Assembly (NCBI RefSeq): GCF_013074385.2
Contig: NZ_JABEYA020000001.1
Coordinates: 744,001-808,000 of the forward strand
DNA length: 64,000 nucleotides
Direction: 5' to 3'
From: Vibrio ostreicida
GTDB lineage: Bacteria; Pseudomonadota; Gammaproteobacteria; Enterobacterales; Vibrionaceae
Of this stretch, positions 8,366-17,797 are shown one piece after another (the stretch's first letter is position 1; the number at the start of each line of letters is the position of its first letter). The position numbers and the translations under genes are program-made. Below the pieces are notes generated by a model. That model worked only from the letters and a program-made list of their open reading frames with translations. It was not told the origin of the DNA and ran no database searches.

Positions 8366-9730
8366 TTATTCGAGTGTTGGCAGGATACGACACAATTTAT
8401 CGAGAGTTTCCTGATACTCCGCGTTGCTTTTGCTGTCCGCGACCAGACCTCCTCCAGCCCAAACATAGATCTGGGCCTTCTCTGCGATCAGTGTTCTTAT
8501 TGTGATACTGGTATCCATGGCCCCATGGCGGCTGATATAGCCAATACTGCCACAGTATGCACTGCGTCGATGTGGTTCAAGTTCTTCTATGATTTCCATG
8601 GCCCGAATTTTGGGCGCGCCAGTGATGGAGCCGCCTGGAAAGCTAGCTCGCAGTAGATCCGTTGCAGAGTACTGCGAAGCTAACGTGGCGCGAATAGTAC
8701 TGACGAGGTGGTGGACGGCGGGAAAGCTCTCAATATCAAACAGTTTCGGGACGTGTACAGTCCCTGGTTGAGCCACTTTTCCAATATCATTGCGCAGCAG
8801 GTCAACAATCATCAGATTCTCTGCCTGATCTTTTTCTGACTGCGATAATGCCGTGGCCTCTGCTTCATCTAAGGTTTTGTCAACATGCCGCGGCCGAGTA
8901 CCTTTAATGGGCTTTGTTTCGATTTCACGATTGTTTAACTTCAGAAATCGCTCGGGAGAGACACTGATAATGGCACCTTGCTCGGTGCGAATAAAAGCAG
9001 AAAAAGGTCCCTTATTGACGGCCTCTAGTTTCTGGTAGGCGTGCCACTCGCTGCCAGAGTAGGGCGCTTTAAATCGCTGGGCGAGATTGATTTGGTAGCA
9101 ATCCCCGCTGCGCAGGTATTCTTGTACCCTGTTAAATTTATGCGTGTAATTTTGCTTGGTCATATTTGACTGCCACGGGCCAAGCAGAGTGAAGGGCTGG
9201 CAGTTTGGCTCTGGGTGAGACAGGAGCCAGTCATAATGGTCTTCAACTTGCTGACCGACGACACAAGCACTTTGTTGGTGGTGATCGATGATAACCGCCC
9301 AATCGTAGAGGCCGATCGCCATATCTGGTGTCGTCAGATCGTGATGAGCCTTGGCTGGCAGAGCTTCAACTCGGCGGCCTAAATCGTATGAAAAGTAACC
9401 CAAGGCTCCGCCAACAAATGGAAGTTCACCCATGTAGTCTAGCTTCGGGAGCCACTGGCTTTGCTGTTGTTCAATGAGTGTGAAGGGATCAGCGTCGGAC
9501 TCAAATGACGCCTGTGGGTTGCGAATTCGAGTTAGTGGCCCCAAGGTCGTCAAGGTCGCTAAAGGCTTAGCAACGATAATATCAAATCGACTATCAACAT
9601 GGTGTTCTGAGGCGGAATGTAACAACATTGACCAAGGTTGGGATTCAATGCGGCTAAACAGCTGCTTTGACAGCGCCGGATGATAGGCGATCGGTTTGAT
9701 TTTTAAGCAATTTGGTGCGTTGTTATTCAT
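8366..9730 (-). CDS. pabB: Aminodeoxychorismate synthase component I
   Basis: With PabA makes 4-amino-4-deoxychorismate from chorismate for folate synthesis. From ATG 9730 the protein is 454 aa, almost exactly the length of E. coli PabB (453); a further ATG at 9766 would add 12 residues but lacks a better ribosome binding site. Family blocks seen: PWSMLLHSA near the N-terminus, GALGYFSYDLGRR, GDCYQINLAQRF, PIKGT (the lysine that attacks C2 of chorismate), AENLMIVDLLRNDIG and FPGGSITGAPKIRAMEII. It runs divergently from the fumarase gene, with about 220 nt between them holding both promoters, and is followed by nudL. Confidence 0.96.
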   Translation of the reverse strand: MNNNAPNCLKIKPIAYHPALSKQLFSRIESQPWSMLLHSASEHHVDSRFDIIVAKPLATLTTLGPLTRIRNPQASFESDADPFTLIEQQQSQWLPKLDYMGELPFVGGALGYFSYDLGRRVEALPAKAHHDLTTPDMAIGLYDWAVIIDHHQQSACVVGQQVEDHYDWLLSHPEPNCQPFTLLGPWQSNMTKQNYTHKFNRVQEYLRSGDCYQINLAQRFKAPYSGSEWHAYQKLEAVNKGPFSAFIRTEQGAIISVSPERFLKLNNREIETKPIKGTRPRHVDKTLDEAEATALSQSEKDQAENLMIVDLLRNDIGKVAQPGTVHVPKLFDIESFPAVHHLVSTIRATLASQYSATDLLRASFPGGSITGAPKIRAMEIIEELEPHRRSAYCGSIGYISRHGAMDTSITIRTLIAEKAQIYVWAGGGLVADSKSNAEYQETLDKLCRILPTLE

Positions 9731-9953
9731 TTGTGTAATTTGTGACAAAGAAATCGTACATAGCATAGCAAGAGAAGGGATCCAAGAGTATCATAATGCA
9801 GTCGATTGCCGCTACTTTGACGTTTTATTATAAAAATGATGTCAGTAATCTAAGCTTGTTTATAGAAATGATGATAAATGTAGGCGAGCCACAACCACTT
9901 GACATCAACGATGGCGGCTATACGAAGGAAGCATAACAATAACGAGGCATGCA

Positions 9954-11471
9954 ATGACGGTAATTCGCAAGCAAGATGTGATCAGCAGTGTCGCTGATGC
10001 ACTTCAGTATATTTCTTACTATCACCCTTTGGACTTTGTTCAGGCTCTTGAAAAAGCGTACCACAAAGAAGAAAGTCAGGCGGCAAAGGACGCGATGGCT
10101 CAGATTCTGATTAACTCTCGTATGTCGGCAGAGGGGCATCGTCCTTTATGTCAGGATACAGGCATCGTAACCTGCTTTGTTAATATCGGAATGCAAGTCC
10201 AGTGGGACGCGACCGACATGACGGTGCAGCAGATGGTAGATGAAGGAGTGCGCCAAGCCTACACCAATCCGGATAACCCTCTGCGAGCTTCGGTATTAAA
10301 GGATCCAGCAGGTAAGCGTATTAATACGAAAGATAATACACCGGCTGTGGTGCATATTAATATGGTGCCGGGAAATACGGTTGAAATTCAAATTGCGGCT
10401 AAAGGTGGCGGTAGCGAAAATAAAACCAAGATGGTTATGTTGAACCCATCCGATGATATTGCGGAGTGGGTAGAGAAAACATTACCTCAGATGGGCGCTG
10501 GCTGGTGTCCACCGGGGATGCTGGGTATCGGCATTGGTGGAACAGCCGAAAAAGCGGCAGTATTGGCAAAAGAGTCTTTGATGGAACACATCGATATTCA
10601 AGAGTTGATTGATCGTGGCCCAAACAACGCGGAAGAAGAACTGCGTCTGGATATCTTTAACCGAGTTAATAAACTCGGTATTGGTGCACAAGGGCTAGGT
10701 GGGCTAACGACGGTCGTTGATGTAAAAATAAAAACGGCCCCAACGCATGCTGCCTCGAAACCTGTTTGCTTAATCCCGAATTGCGCTGCGACGCGTCACG
10801 TGCATTTCACACTTGATGGTCGCGGCCCAGCTAATTTGCAGCCACCTAAACTTGAAGATTGGCCAGAAATCACTTGGGAAGCGGGCGAAAATACGCGACG
10901 TGTCGACCTTAATACGGTCACGAAACATGATGTTGAGCAATGGAAAACGGGTGAAACCGTGTTGCTTTCTGGGAAGATCCTGACGGGACGTGATGCGGCA
11001 CATAAGCGTATTCAGGGGATGCTAGAGAGCGGAGAAGGTTTGCCTGAAGGCGTCGATTTGAAGGGTAAGTTTATTTATTACGTGGGTCCGGTCGATGCCG
11101 TTGGTGATGAAGTCGTCGGGCCCGCGGGGCCAACAACCTCAACGCGAATGGATAAGTTTACTGATATGATGTTAGAAAAAACTGGCATTATGGGTATGAT
11201 TGGTAAGGCTGAGCGAGGACCTGCAACGGTAGCGTCGATCAAACAGCATAAAGCCGTGTATCTGATGGCGGTGGGTGGAGCGGCTTATCTTGTTTCTAAA
11301 GCAATCAAGAAAGCTCGTGTTGTGGCTTTTGAAGATTTAGGTATGGAAGCTATCTATGAGTTTGAAGTTGAAGATATGCCAGTAACGGTTGCCGTTGATT
11401 CCAGTGGGGCGAATGCGCACCAAATCGGTCCTGATACTTGGAAAGTTAAGATTCAGGAAATGGAATCCTAA
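9954..11471 (+). CDS. fumA: Class I fumarate hydratase ([4Fe-4S])
   Basis: Converts fumarate to L-malate in the TCA cycle. 505 aa, the normal class I length, with separate alpha (N-terminal, about 1-280) and beta (C-terminal) halves in one chain. Cluster-binding candidates are in PLCQDTGIVTCF (about residue 63) and KPVCLIPNCAATRHVHF; the beta half carries GPAGPTTSTRMDKFTD and the KAERG/VGGAAYLVSKAIKKA blocks. ATG with CGAGG upstream. The enzyme type is oxygen-sensitive, so a class II FumC probably exists elsewhere. It is transcribed alone and ends at a strong terminator. Whether it corresponds to FumA or FumB of E. coli cannot be told. Confidence 0.96.
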   Translation: MTVIRKQDVISSVADALQYISYYHPLDFVQALEKAYHKEESQAAKDAMAQILINSRMSAEGHRPLCQDTGIVTCFVNIGMQVQWDATDMTVQQMVDEGVRQAYTNPDNPLRASVLKDPAGKRINTKDNTPAVVHINMVPGNTVEIQIAAKGGGSENKTKMVMLNPSDDIAEWVEKTLPQMGAGWCPPGMLGIGIGGTAEKAAVLAKESLMEHIDIQELIDRGPNNAEEELRLDIFNRVNKLGIGAQGLGGLTTVVDVKIKTAPTHAASKPVCLIPNCAATRHVHFTLDGRGPANLQPPKLEDWPEITWEAGENTRRVDLNTVTKHDVEQWKTGETVLLSGKILTGRDAAHKRIQGMLESGEGLPEGVDLKGKFIYYVGPVDAVGDEVVGPAGPTTSTRMDKFTDMMLEKTGIMGMIGKAERGPATVASIKQHKAVYLMAVGGAAYLVSKAIKKARVVAFEDLGMEAIYEFEVEDMPVTVAVDSSGANAHQIGPDTWKVKIQEMES

Positions 11472-11515
11472 ACCTAGATAAGTCCGTCAGGCTTTTTTGA
11501 TTGGTTACGGTTGTA

Positions 11516-11545
11516 AGCCTTTGGTGTTTTGCCAAAGGCTTTTTT
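11516..11545 (+). terminator. Fumarase terminator
   Basis: Nine-bp stem AGCCTTTGG / CCAAAGGCT with loop TGTTTTG and a run of six T residues. Confidence 0.9.
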
Positions 11546-11726
11546 GATTGTTGTAGGCTGATTCTACCGTCAATTGACATAGCTTTTGACCGATAAAGCC
11601 AAGATGTTTGCTGAACATACCAACCATCGTCCCCTTACCGAGATTGACCAGAGGTATTATTTATTCATCTTTGATTAAGATTACCTAAGGTAGAATCCTC
11701 GGACTTTTATAGCAAAGAGGTATTGC

Positions 11727-13103
11727 ATGAAGCGTATTGGTCAAGAAGTGAATGACTTTATCCATCGGAGTGTAGATTCCCACATTCGTGTTGCGGTTAC
11801 GGGTTTGTCACGCGCCGGTAAAACTGCATTTATCAGTTCTTTGGTTAATCAGCTGCTTCATACTTCTACTCATGATCGTCTTCCTTTGTTGGCCTCAGCA
11901 CGCGATAAGCGTCTAATCGGGGCAAAACGAGAGCCACAGACCGATATGATGGTTCCTCGGTTTGGTTATGATGAAGCCATGGAAGCGGTGTGTTCTGAAC
12001 CTGCCCAATGGCCAAAACCGACTCGGGATGTCAGTGAAATTCGGCTTGCCGTGAAATACAAACCGACGCGTAAGAGCAAGAGACTGCTTGGTCAAACCGC
12101 CACTCTACATATCGATATTATTGACTACCCTGGGGAATGGTTGCTTGATCTTCCATTGCTTGATATGTCATTCGAACAATGGTCTCAAAGTCAGTGGTCG
12201 GCTTTAAAAGGTAAGAGAGGAGAGCTTGCCAAAGCGTGGTTAAATGAACTGCAAACACTTGATTTAAAAAGTGAAGCTAATGAGCAGCAGTTGGCGCAAA
12301 TCGCTCAGTCGTTTACCGACTATCTTCATAACTGCAAACAGGCCGGATTTCATTGGGTTCAGCCTGGGCGTTTTGTCCTACCAGGTGAGCTAGAAGGTGC
12401 GCCAGTATTACAGTTTTTCCCTTGCCGCGTCAGTGATCAAGAAAAAATAGTGAAAGGTTCTAATTTGGCAATGCTTAAGGCTCGTTACCAAGAATATCAG
12501 CAAAAGGTGGTCAAAGCGTTCTATAAGTATCATTTTTCTACCTTCGATCGTCAGATTGTGCTGGTAGACTGTCTGCAGCCTTTGAACTCAGGGCATGAAT
12601 CATTCACTGATATGCGCCATGCCCTTGAACAACTGTTGAACAGCTTCCGCTATGGTCGAAGTCATCGCCTGAAGCGCCTGTTTGCTCCTCGGATCGACAA
12701 AATTCTTTTTGCGGCGACCAAAGCCGATCATGTTACCCCTGATCAGCATGCGAATCTGGCCTCGTTACTTCAGCAAATGGTGTACCCCTCTTGGCAAAAA
12801 GCTTCGTTTGAGAATATTGAGATGAGTTGTATCACGATGGCATCGATTCAGGCGACCACACCAGGCTTTATTCAACAAGGAACGGCGTCGATTCCTGCGA
12901 TTCAGGGGGTAAATATAGCGGGGCAGCCACTGACTCTGTTTCCCGGCGAAGTACCCAAAAAGCTGCCCAGCCAGAATTATTGGGACACGGGAGGGTTTGA
13001 ATTTACGGGTTTTTTACCGAAATCCAGTCCTAGAGATGAACCTCTGCCTCATATTCGTATGGATAAAGCGATCGAATACCTGATTGGAGATAAGTTGAAA
13101 TGA
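11727..13103 (+). CDS. ycjX: YcjX family P-loop GTPase-like protein (DUF463)
   Basis: 458 aa. A Walker A motif is visible as GLSRAGKTAF at about residues 26-35, followed by the family's IDIIDYPGEWLLDLPLL (switch/Walker B region, about 130-146) and later DCLQPLN and TKADHV (about 332-337), an NKxD-like base recognition site. In enterics ycjX-ycjF belong to the phage-shock (Psp) neighbourhood and respond to envelope stress; no psp genes are visible here. Start ATG has AAAGAGG about 8 nt upstream. Its stop overlaps the start of ycjF by 4 nt, so they are translationally coupled. Biochemical function is not well established. Confidence 0.94.
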   Translation: MKRIGQEVNDFIHRSVDSHIRVAVTGLSRAGKTAFISSLVNQLLHTSTHDRLPLLASARDKRLIGAKREPQTDMMVPRFGYDEAMEAVCSEPAQWPKPTRDVSEIRLAVKYKPTRKSKRLLGQTATLHIDIIDYPGEWLLDLPLLDMSFEQWSQSQWSALKGKRGELAKAWLNELQTLDLKSEANEQQLAQIAQSFTDYLHNCKQAGFHWVQPGRFVLPGELEGAPVLQFFPCRVSDQEKIVKGSNLAMLKARYQEYQQKVVKAFYKYHFSTFDRQIVLVDCLQPLNSGHESFTDMRHALEQLLNSFRYGRSHRLKRLFAPRIDKILFAATKADHVTPDQHANLASLLQQMVYPSWQKASFENIEMSCITMASIQATTPGFIQQGTASIPAIQGVNIAGQPLTLFPGEVPKKLPSQNYWDTGGFEFTGFLPKSSPRDEPLPHIRMDKAIEYLIGDKLK

Positions 13104-14149
13104 AGCCAGTAGAACCACCTTCCCTGAAACAGAAACACATCTTCACCCAAAATCTTCGTCCAGATCCGATAGAAGCGGAAACGCTGCGAAAGCGAGTGGT
13201 GAGCGATAAAAGTCCCAACGCATTTTCTCCCGCCGAAAACGAACCTGTTGATGCACAGGATGACCTTGCTATCGACTTAGAACCTCTTATTCGACCGAAG
13301 CTTGGGCGGCGATGGGCAGGAGGGATCTTCTTGGTTTCTTTTTCGAGTTTGCTCGCTTGGCAAATGATTGACCGTGTTATTACATCTTATCAACTGGGTG
13401 ACTGGCTATCGTTGGGCTGGACGGGTTTTATGTCGGTATTGGCCTCGTTTGGAATCGGGGTGCTGGCAAAAGAAATGTGGAAACTGAAAAGGTTACGACG
13501 TCACTTTGATTGGCAGCAAAAGAGCCAAGCACTTCTGGTCTCGGACAGTGTGGGTCAGGGGAAACCATTTTGTGAGCGTCTCGCGCAACACAGCGGTGTA
13601 CAGCCACACTCACACAGTTATGATCGCTGGCTGAATATGATTCAGCGGTCACATAGTGATGCCGAAATTGTCGAATTGTACGATGCGATAGTCGTCGCTG
13701 AACAGGATAAAGTGGCCACTAAGATCATCAGCCGATACGCCACGGAGTCGGCTGCCCTCGTGGCGATAAGTCCATTGGCTATTGTGGATATGCTGCTCGT
13801 GGCTTGGCGGACGTTTAAAATGATTGACAGCGTGGCGGATGTGTATGGCATGGAATTGGGCTATTGGTCGAGGCTGAAACTGTTTAAAGCAACACTCATT
13901 AACATGGCTGCGGCCGGCGCGAGTGAGCTGGCGATTGATGCAAGCATGGATCTGATGTCTATGGATTTGGCGGGCAAAGTGTCTGCTAGGGTCGGGCAGG
14001 GCATCGGCGTGGGTATATTGACCGCCAGATTAGGCCTAAAATCGATGGCGTTACTTAGACCGACGCCTTGGCATCAAGAGCGGAGTGTTAAGCTTGGTAC
14101 AATTAGAAAGCAGATCGTAGAAAAAATCGCCTCATTAACAATCAAATAG
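13100..14149 (+). CDS. ycjF: YcjF family inner-membrane protein (DUF697)
   Basis: 349 aa. Cytoplasmic N-terminus, two clear membrane segments (about 72-92 and 100-122), then a C-terminal DUF697 part with further hydrophobic helices (SAALVAISPLAIVDMLLVAWR at about 215-235, and LINMAAAGASELAIDA). It is the usual partner of YcjX, its start lies inside the ycjX stop (ATGA overlap), and the two probably act together at the inner membrane. No ribosome binding site is needed beyond coupling. Function remains unclear in the family. Confidence 0.92.
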   Translation: MKPVEPPSLKQKHIFTQNLRPDPIEAETLRKRVVSDKSPNAFSPAENEPVDAQDDLAIDLEPLIRPKLGRRWAGGIFLVSFSSLLAWQMIDRVITSYQLGDWLSLGWTGFMSVLASFGIGVLAKEMWKLKRLRRHFDWQQKSQALLVSDSVGQGKPFCERLAQHSGVQPHSHSYDRWLNMIQRSHSDAEIVELYDAIVVAEQDKVATKIISRYATESAALVAISPLAIVDMLLVAWRTFKMIDSVADVYGMELGYWSRLKLFKATLINMAAAGASELAIDASMDLMSMDLAGKVSARVGQGIGVGILTARLGLKSMALLRPTPWHQERSVKLGTIRKQIVEKIASLTIK

Positions 14150-14211
14150 TATGAATGTGAAGCCAGTATTGCGGGTTTGCTTGACGAAGATCAAGGCTTG
14201 AGGGAAACTAC

Positions 14212-14229
14212 TGTCAACTTTTCCTGACA
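14212..14229 (+). promoter_or_regulatory. TyrR-box-like site before tyrR
   Basis: TGTCAACTTTTCCTGACA matches TGTAAA-N6-TTTACA at 9 of 12 fixed positions and keeps the important G and C spaced as in true boxes. It lies 21 nt before the tyrR start, as expected for autorepression, which is known for enteric TyrR. Confidence 0.45.
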
Positions 14230-14250
14230 CCTCAAACTGGGGATAGCGCA

Positions 14251-15795
14251 GTGCGTTTAGAAGTGACTTGTGAAGACAGATTGGGGCTTACTCGTGAGCT
14301 ACTTGATATTCTGGCTTCAAGAAATATTGATTTACGAGGCATCGAAATCGACGTCGTCGGCATCATCTATTTAAACTGTCCTGATATCGATTTCGACACT
14401 TTCAGTGAACTGATGGCGGAAATACGTCGTATTTCGGGGGTAAAAGATGTACGAAAAATCCAATTTATGCCAATGGAGCGGCATAATACGGAGTTGATCT
14501 CGTTGCTGAATAATCTGCCAGAACCCGTATTGGCGATTGACCTAAAAGGCAATGTCGATATGGCTAATCATGCGGCACTAAGCCTATTCAGTCATGAACA
14601 GGAACACATGATTGGTCATCAAATCAGTACATTATTACCCAGTTTTAATTTTTCTAAATGGGCAGAAGGTAAAATCACTCGTCAACGCGAAAATATTGTG
14701 ATTGGTGGTATGGACTATGTTATGGAAATCATGCCTGTCTATATTAGTGATGAGTCTAATGAGTCAGTATTGGCCAGTACGGTGATGATCATTCGTTCTT
14801 CTCAAGAGACGTCGGCAATGGAAGATTCCTTACCTTTGCACAATAATCTTGGTTTTGAACACTTTGTTGGTATCTCTAACCGCCATAAAGCACTGATGAG
14901 CCAAGCCAAAAAACTCTCGATGCTGGAGCAACCACTCTTAGTACAGGGAGAGACGGGGACGGGGAAAGAAATGTTGGCCCGTGCTTGCCATAATCGTTCC
15001 CACCGGGCAGCGGGACCTTTCTTGGTGCTCAGTTGTGCATCCATGCCTGACGATGTTGCAGAGACAGAACTGTTTGGTCATGCACCTGGTTCATTTAATC
15101 ATGAGCAGGGTCACAAAGGTATTTTCGAGCAAGCCGATGGCGGCACTGTTTTTCTCGATGAAATCGGAGAGATGAGCCCTCATCTGCAGATAAAGTTACT
15201 GCGCCTTTTGCAAGACGGTACTTTTCGGCGAGTGGGTGCCGAGCAAGAGATTCATGTTGATGTGCGCGTGATCGCGTCGACGCGACATAACCTTGCCGAT
15301 CTCGCCGAATCTACATCATTTCGAGAAGATCTTTTCTATCGGCTGAATGTACTGACATTGAATATTCCAGCACTTCGTGAACGTTCAAATGATATCGGTG
15401 CATTGCTGGACTTATTTGTTGTTAAATACGTTAAGCAACTCGGGCTCAAGAAGCCAATTTTGGATGAAACCTTGGTCGATCAGCTAGTGACTTATCAGTG
15501 GCCAGGCAATATGCGGCAGTTGGAAAATATGGTTCTTAGAGCGTTAACAGAGCTTAATTCTGATACCCTAACCATCGATCTTTTCCATCTTCCACAAGTC
15601 GATAGTCCTGTGGCAAGTGGCCCAAGTGTTAACCTCGATGGCTCACTGGATGAAATCATGAAAGATTATGAATCACAAGTGCTAGACCGCTTGTATCAGT
15701 CTTTCCCTTCAAGTCGTAAGCTGGCAAAACGTCTTAACGTGTCGCATACGTCTGTGGCGAACAAACTTCGTGAATACGGGATTAGAAAGAGCTAA
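14251..15795 (+). CDS. tyrR: Transcriptional regulator TyrR
   Basis: Regulator of aromatic amino-acid transport and metabolism that binds TyrR boxes with tyrosine, phenylalanine or tryptophan as cofactor. 514 aa, as in E. coli (513). Domains: ACT about 1-70, PAS about 78-190, AAA+ about 205-430 with Walker A GETGTGKE and Walker B GGTVFLDEIGEM, and a C-terminal helix-turn-helix about 480-510 (SRKLAKRLNVSHTSVANKLR). The loop that carries GAFTGA in sigma-54 activators reads GHAPGSF here, as expected for TyrR, which works with sigma-70. Start is GTG with GGGGAT upstream. rimJ follows without a gap. The likely targets in this window are the hpd operon and tyrR itself. Confidence 0.96.
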   Translation: MRLEVTCEDRLGLTRELLDILASRNIDLRGIEIDVVGIIYLNCPDIDFDTFSELMAEIRRISGVKDVRKIQFMPMERHNTELISLLNNLPEPVLAIDLKGNVDMANHAALSLFSHEQEHMIGHQISTLLPSFNFSKWAEGKITRQRENIVIGGMDYVMEIMPVYISDESNESVLASTVMIIRSSQETSAMEDSLPLHNNLGFEHFVGISNRHKALMSQAKKLSMLEQPLLVQGETGTGKEMLARACHNRSHRAAGPFLVLSCASMPDDVAETELFGHAPGSFNHEQGHKGIFEQADGGTVFLDEIGEMSPHLQIKLLRLLQDGTFRRVGAEQEIHVDVRVIASTRHNLADLAESTSFREDLFYRLNVLTLNIPALRERSNDIGALLDLFVVKYVKQLGLKKPILDETLVDQLVTYQWPGNMRQLENMVLRALTELNSDTLTIDLFHLPQVDSPVASGPSVNLDGSLDEIMKDYESQVLDRLYQSFPSSRKLAKRLNVSHTSVANKLREYGIRKS

Positions 15796-16392
15796 ATGGA
15801 ACGGATGAGTACTCCTCAACAGGTGTTCGAACAAGATGGAAATATCATTGTGCGGACGGCTGAACCCACTGATGGTTGGTTGATCTCAAACTATTTTGTC
15901 GTGAATCGGGAACACCTCAAACCTTGGGAACCGACAAGAGATGAAGCGTTTTACACTGAGTCCGGCTGGACGCAGCGTTTGATCAAATTGAATGAACTGC
16001 ATCGAATGGGCCTCGGTTACTACCTTATCATCATTGACGATGACACCGGACAAATACTGGGTACTGTCTCGTTCAGCAATATTTCTCGTTTTCCTTTTCA
16101 CGCCTGCACCATGGGGTATTCATTGGGTGAAAGTGCTCAAGGGCGAGGTGTCATGACTCGGGCGCTGAATTTGGCTGTCAAGTACATGTTTTCCATCCAG
16201 AATGTGCACAGAATTATGGCAGCCTATATGCCTCGCAATCAACGCAGTGAAGCTGTTCTTAACCGTCTTGGTTTTGCCCAAGAGGGGTTTGCGGATGATT
16301 ACCTCTTAATCAATGGACAGTGGGAGGATCACAACCTGATGTCGTTGATAAACCCTTGTTGGAAAGATCCAAACGTTGATAGCCCAAAATAA
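15796..16392 (+). CDS. rimJ: Ribosomal protein N-acetyltransferase RimJ
   Basis: GNAT-family enzyme; in E. coli RimJ acetylates the N-terminus of ribosomal protein S5 using acetyl-CoA. 198 aa, close to E. coli RimJ (194), with matching blocks HLKPWEPTRDEAF, FHACTMGYSLGESAQGRGVM (acetyl-CoA loop) and HRIMAAYMPRNQRSEAVLNRLGF. The ATG follows the tyrR stop directly; AAAGAG lies inside the tyrR end, so expression is coupled to tyrR. A second ATG at 15805 is also possible. The downstream 93 nt to the next gene show nothing special. Confidence 0.93.
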   Translation: MERMSTPQQVFEQDGNIIVRTAEPTDGWLISNYFVVNREHLKPWEPTRDEAFYTESGWTQRLIKLNELHRMGLGYYLIIIDDDTGQILGTVSFSNISRFPFHACTMGYSLGESAQGRGVMTRALNLAVKYMFSIQNVHRIMAAYMPRNQRSEAVLNRLGFAQEGFADDYLLINGQWEDHNLMSLINPCWKDPNVDSPK

Positions 16393-16485
16393 ACACTGAA
16401 CAAGAGATTCAGAGCGGATGCAAGTGGTTAGCGCTTATCTGCAAGTACTTCGCGCCCGCCAACAGACCTGTAACGAGGATAATTA

Positions 16486-16959
16486 ATGTCATATTTAGCT
16501 TTGGATGAATACCAAAGGAAATGGATTTTTACTCACCAGTCGATGCCTGTTCCCGAAGAGGAATTAGAGCACATTAAACCGATGAGTCAGGCTCGCTCTG
16601 CCCAATTTTGGAAAGATAATATCAGTGCGCAGAGTCCCGATTCGGAACGTTTAAGCCCCTCAGATTGGCCCATGAAAGCATCAAACTGGCAAGAGAGTGT
16701 CAGCTGGATGGCTGCTTGGGAGGGGGATAATACTGAGATGCCTAAAACGCTAGCAGAGTTTATTGATTGGCAGGATGATGTCACGGTCTATTTCTGTTAT
16801 GAAAAATACAATGTAATAGAAACGAAATGGTCTCTATTCAAAAAACATTGGAAAAACTTTTTATTTTACGATGACGGGCCGATTTTGATTGGTCGCCGCC
16901 GTAAAGAAGCGTTGTGGTTTGATTCTCTCGGTAATGTCAAGCTTGGCTATAGAAAATAG
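16486..16959 (+). CDS. DUF2947 protein
   Basis: 157-aa soluble, acidic and tryptophan-rich protein without signal peptide or membrane segment. The pattern (YQRKWIFTHQSMPVPEEEL at the start, ILIGRRRKEALWFDSLGNVKLGYR at the end) is that of the DUF2947 family common in Vibrio. No catalytic motif can be named and function is unknown. ATG is preceded by CGAGGATAATT. It ends at a perfect 12-bp bidirectional hairpin shared with the convergent BLUF gene. Confidence 0.8.
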   Translation: MSYLALDEYQRKWIFTHQSMPVPEEELEHIKPMSQARSAQFWKDNISAQSPDSERLSPSDWPMKASNWQESVSWMAAWEGDNTEMPKTLAEFIDWQDDVTVYFCYEKYNVIETKWSLFKKHWKNFLFYDDGPILIGRRRKEALWFDSLGNVKLGYRK

Positions 16960-16985
16960 AAAAAGCAGCCTTGGGCTGCTTTTTC
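16959..16985. terminator. Bidirectional terminator between DUF2947 and BLUF genes
   Basis: Perfect 12-bp stem GAAAAAGCAGCC / GGCTGCTTTTTC with a TTG loop; A/T tracts on both sides serve both strands. Confidence 0.9.
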
Positions 16986-17009
16986 TTTTGTGGGCCATGG
17001 CTGTGGTCG

Positions 17010-17429
17010 CTAGACAACACTAACAACATCGCAAAGGTTCAGCAGCAATTTATGTGCACTTTTGCCTGACAGTCGGTGTGGCTCAAACTTGGAGCCCGAA
17101 GAGTATTTGAGGTTAAGTGGAATGGTGGCGCTTATTTCAGGGATGTAACCCATATTCCAATCACTAAAGTTGCGTTCTGAAATTTCCGAATAATCCAATA
17201 GTAAAACGTCTTTGTGTCGGGGATCATTGAGTATGTGATGGTAAATTTGATTGACTTCTGTGCGTGAACCTTCCAAACATTGCAAAAAATAATTTCGGTT
17301 AAATAGTAAAATACCAGTGACATCAACCAGCGAATTGTTTTTTCTCGCGGTGTCCAAAATATTTTCAATGTCTGCTTCTTTAATTCCCTTGGTTATCGTG
17401 CTCGCATAGACCAGTCTGACTAAGAACAT
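17010..17429 (-). CDS. Stand-alone BLUF-domain blue-light sensor
   Basis: 139 aa, essentially only a BLUF (FAD-binding blue light) domain of about 95 residues plus a short C-terminal tail. The photoactive residues are all present: Tyr8 (LVYAS), Asn32, Gln50 (FLQCLEG) and Met93 beside Trp91 (DWNMGY). So it should bind flavin and switch in blue light; the output must be a partner protein, as there is no GGDEF, EAL or cyclase domain. Strong ribosome binding site AAGGAGAG. It is monocistronic, convergent with the DUF2947 gene. Small BLUF proteins such as PixD/YcgF-like partners act through protein contacts, but the partner here is unknown. Confidence 0.92.
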   Translation of the reverse strand: MFLVRLVYASTITKGIKEADIENILDTARKNNSLVDVTGILLFNRNYFLQCLEGSRTEVNQIYHHILNDPRHKDVLLLDYSEISERNFSDWNMGYIPEISATIPLNLKYSSGSKFEPHRLSGKSAHKLLLNLCDVVSVV

Positions 17430-17797
17430 TTGGCTCTCCTTGTAATTGGTTCACCGTAAAAGTATATGCAATAAAACGTACCTTAGGTGCCTTTAGTGCT
17501 TTTTATGGGTTTTTCTTGTATGTCAATCAGGGATTCCCTTTTTACAAGTTCGTGTTAGAGCTTCTCAGGGGGCAATATGGTGAAGTCATGACATAAACAC
17601 GCTAGGCGTCCGTAAAGATCACTTAAGATCGACTAATTATCTGTATTGTAATGATTATACTATTGAGAAAATTGTGATTTTACGCCCAAAAATGGATCGA
17701 AGTTTTGCGCAAACGATGTAATACGTTATCATTTTTAAGATAATCTAACTAATTGAACGTTTTATAGCCGCTAATGGAAAGAGTGTTGGGAAAAGCA
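17430..17797. other. 368-nt gap between the BLUF gene and a small ORF
   Basis: A/T-rich and without recognisable genes. It should contain the BLUF promoter (minus) and that of the 58-codon frame (plus). A sequence TGTAATGATTATACTATTG near 17650 only weakly resembles a Fur box (about 11 of 19), which I do not call. Confidence 0.4.

Noticed and set aside
17645..17670. Fur-like sequence TGTAATGATTATACTATTG
   Set aside because: Only about 11 of 19 positions fit, in A/T-rich DNA where chance matches are common.
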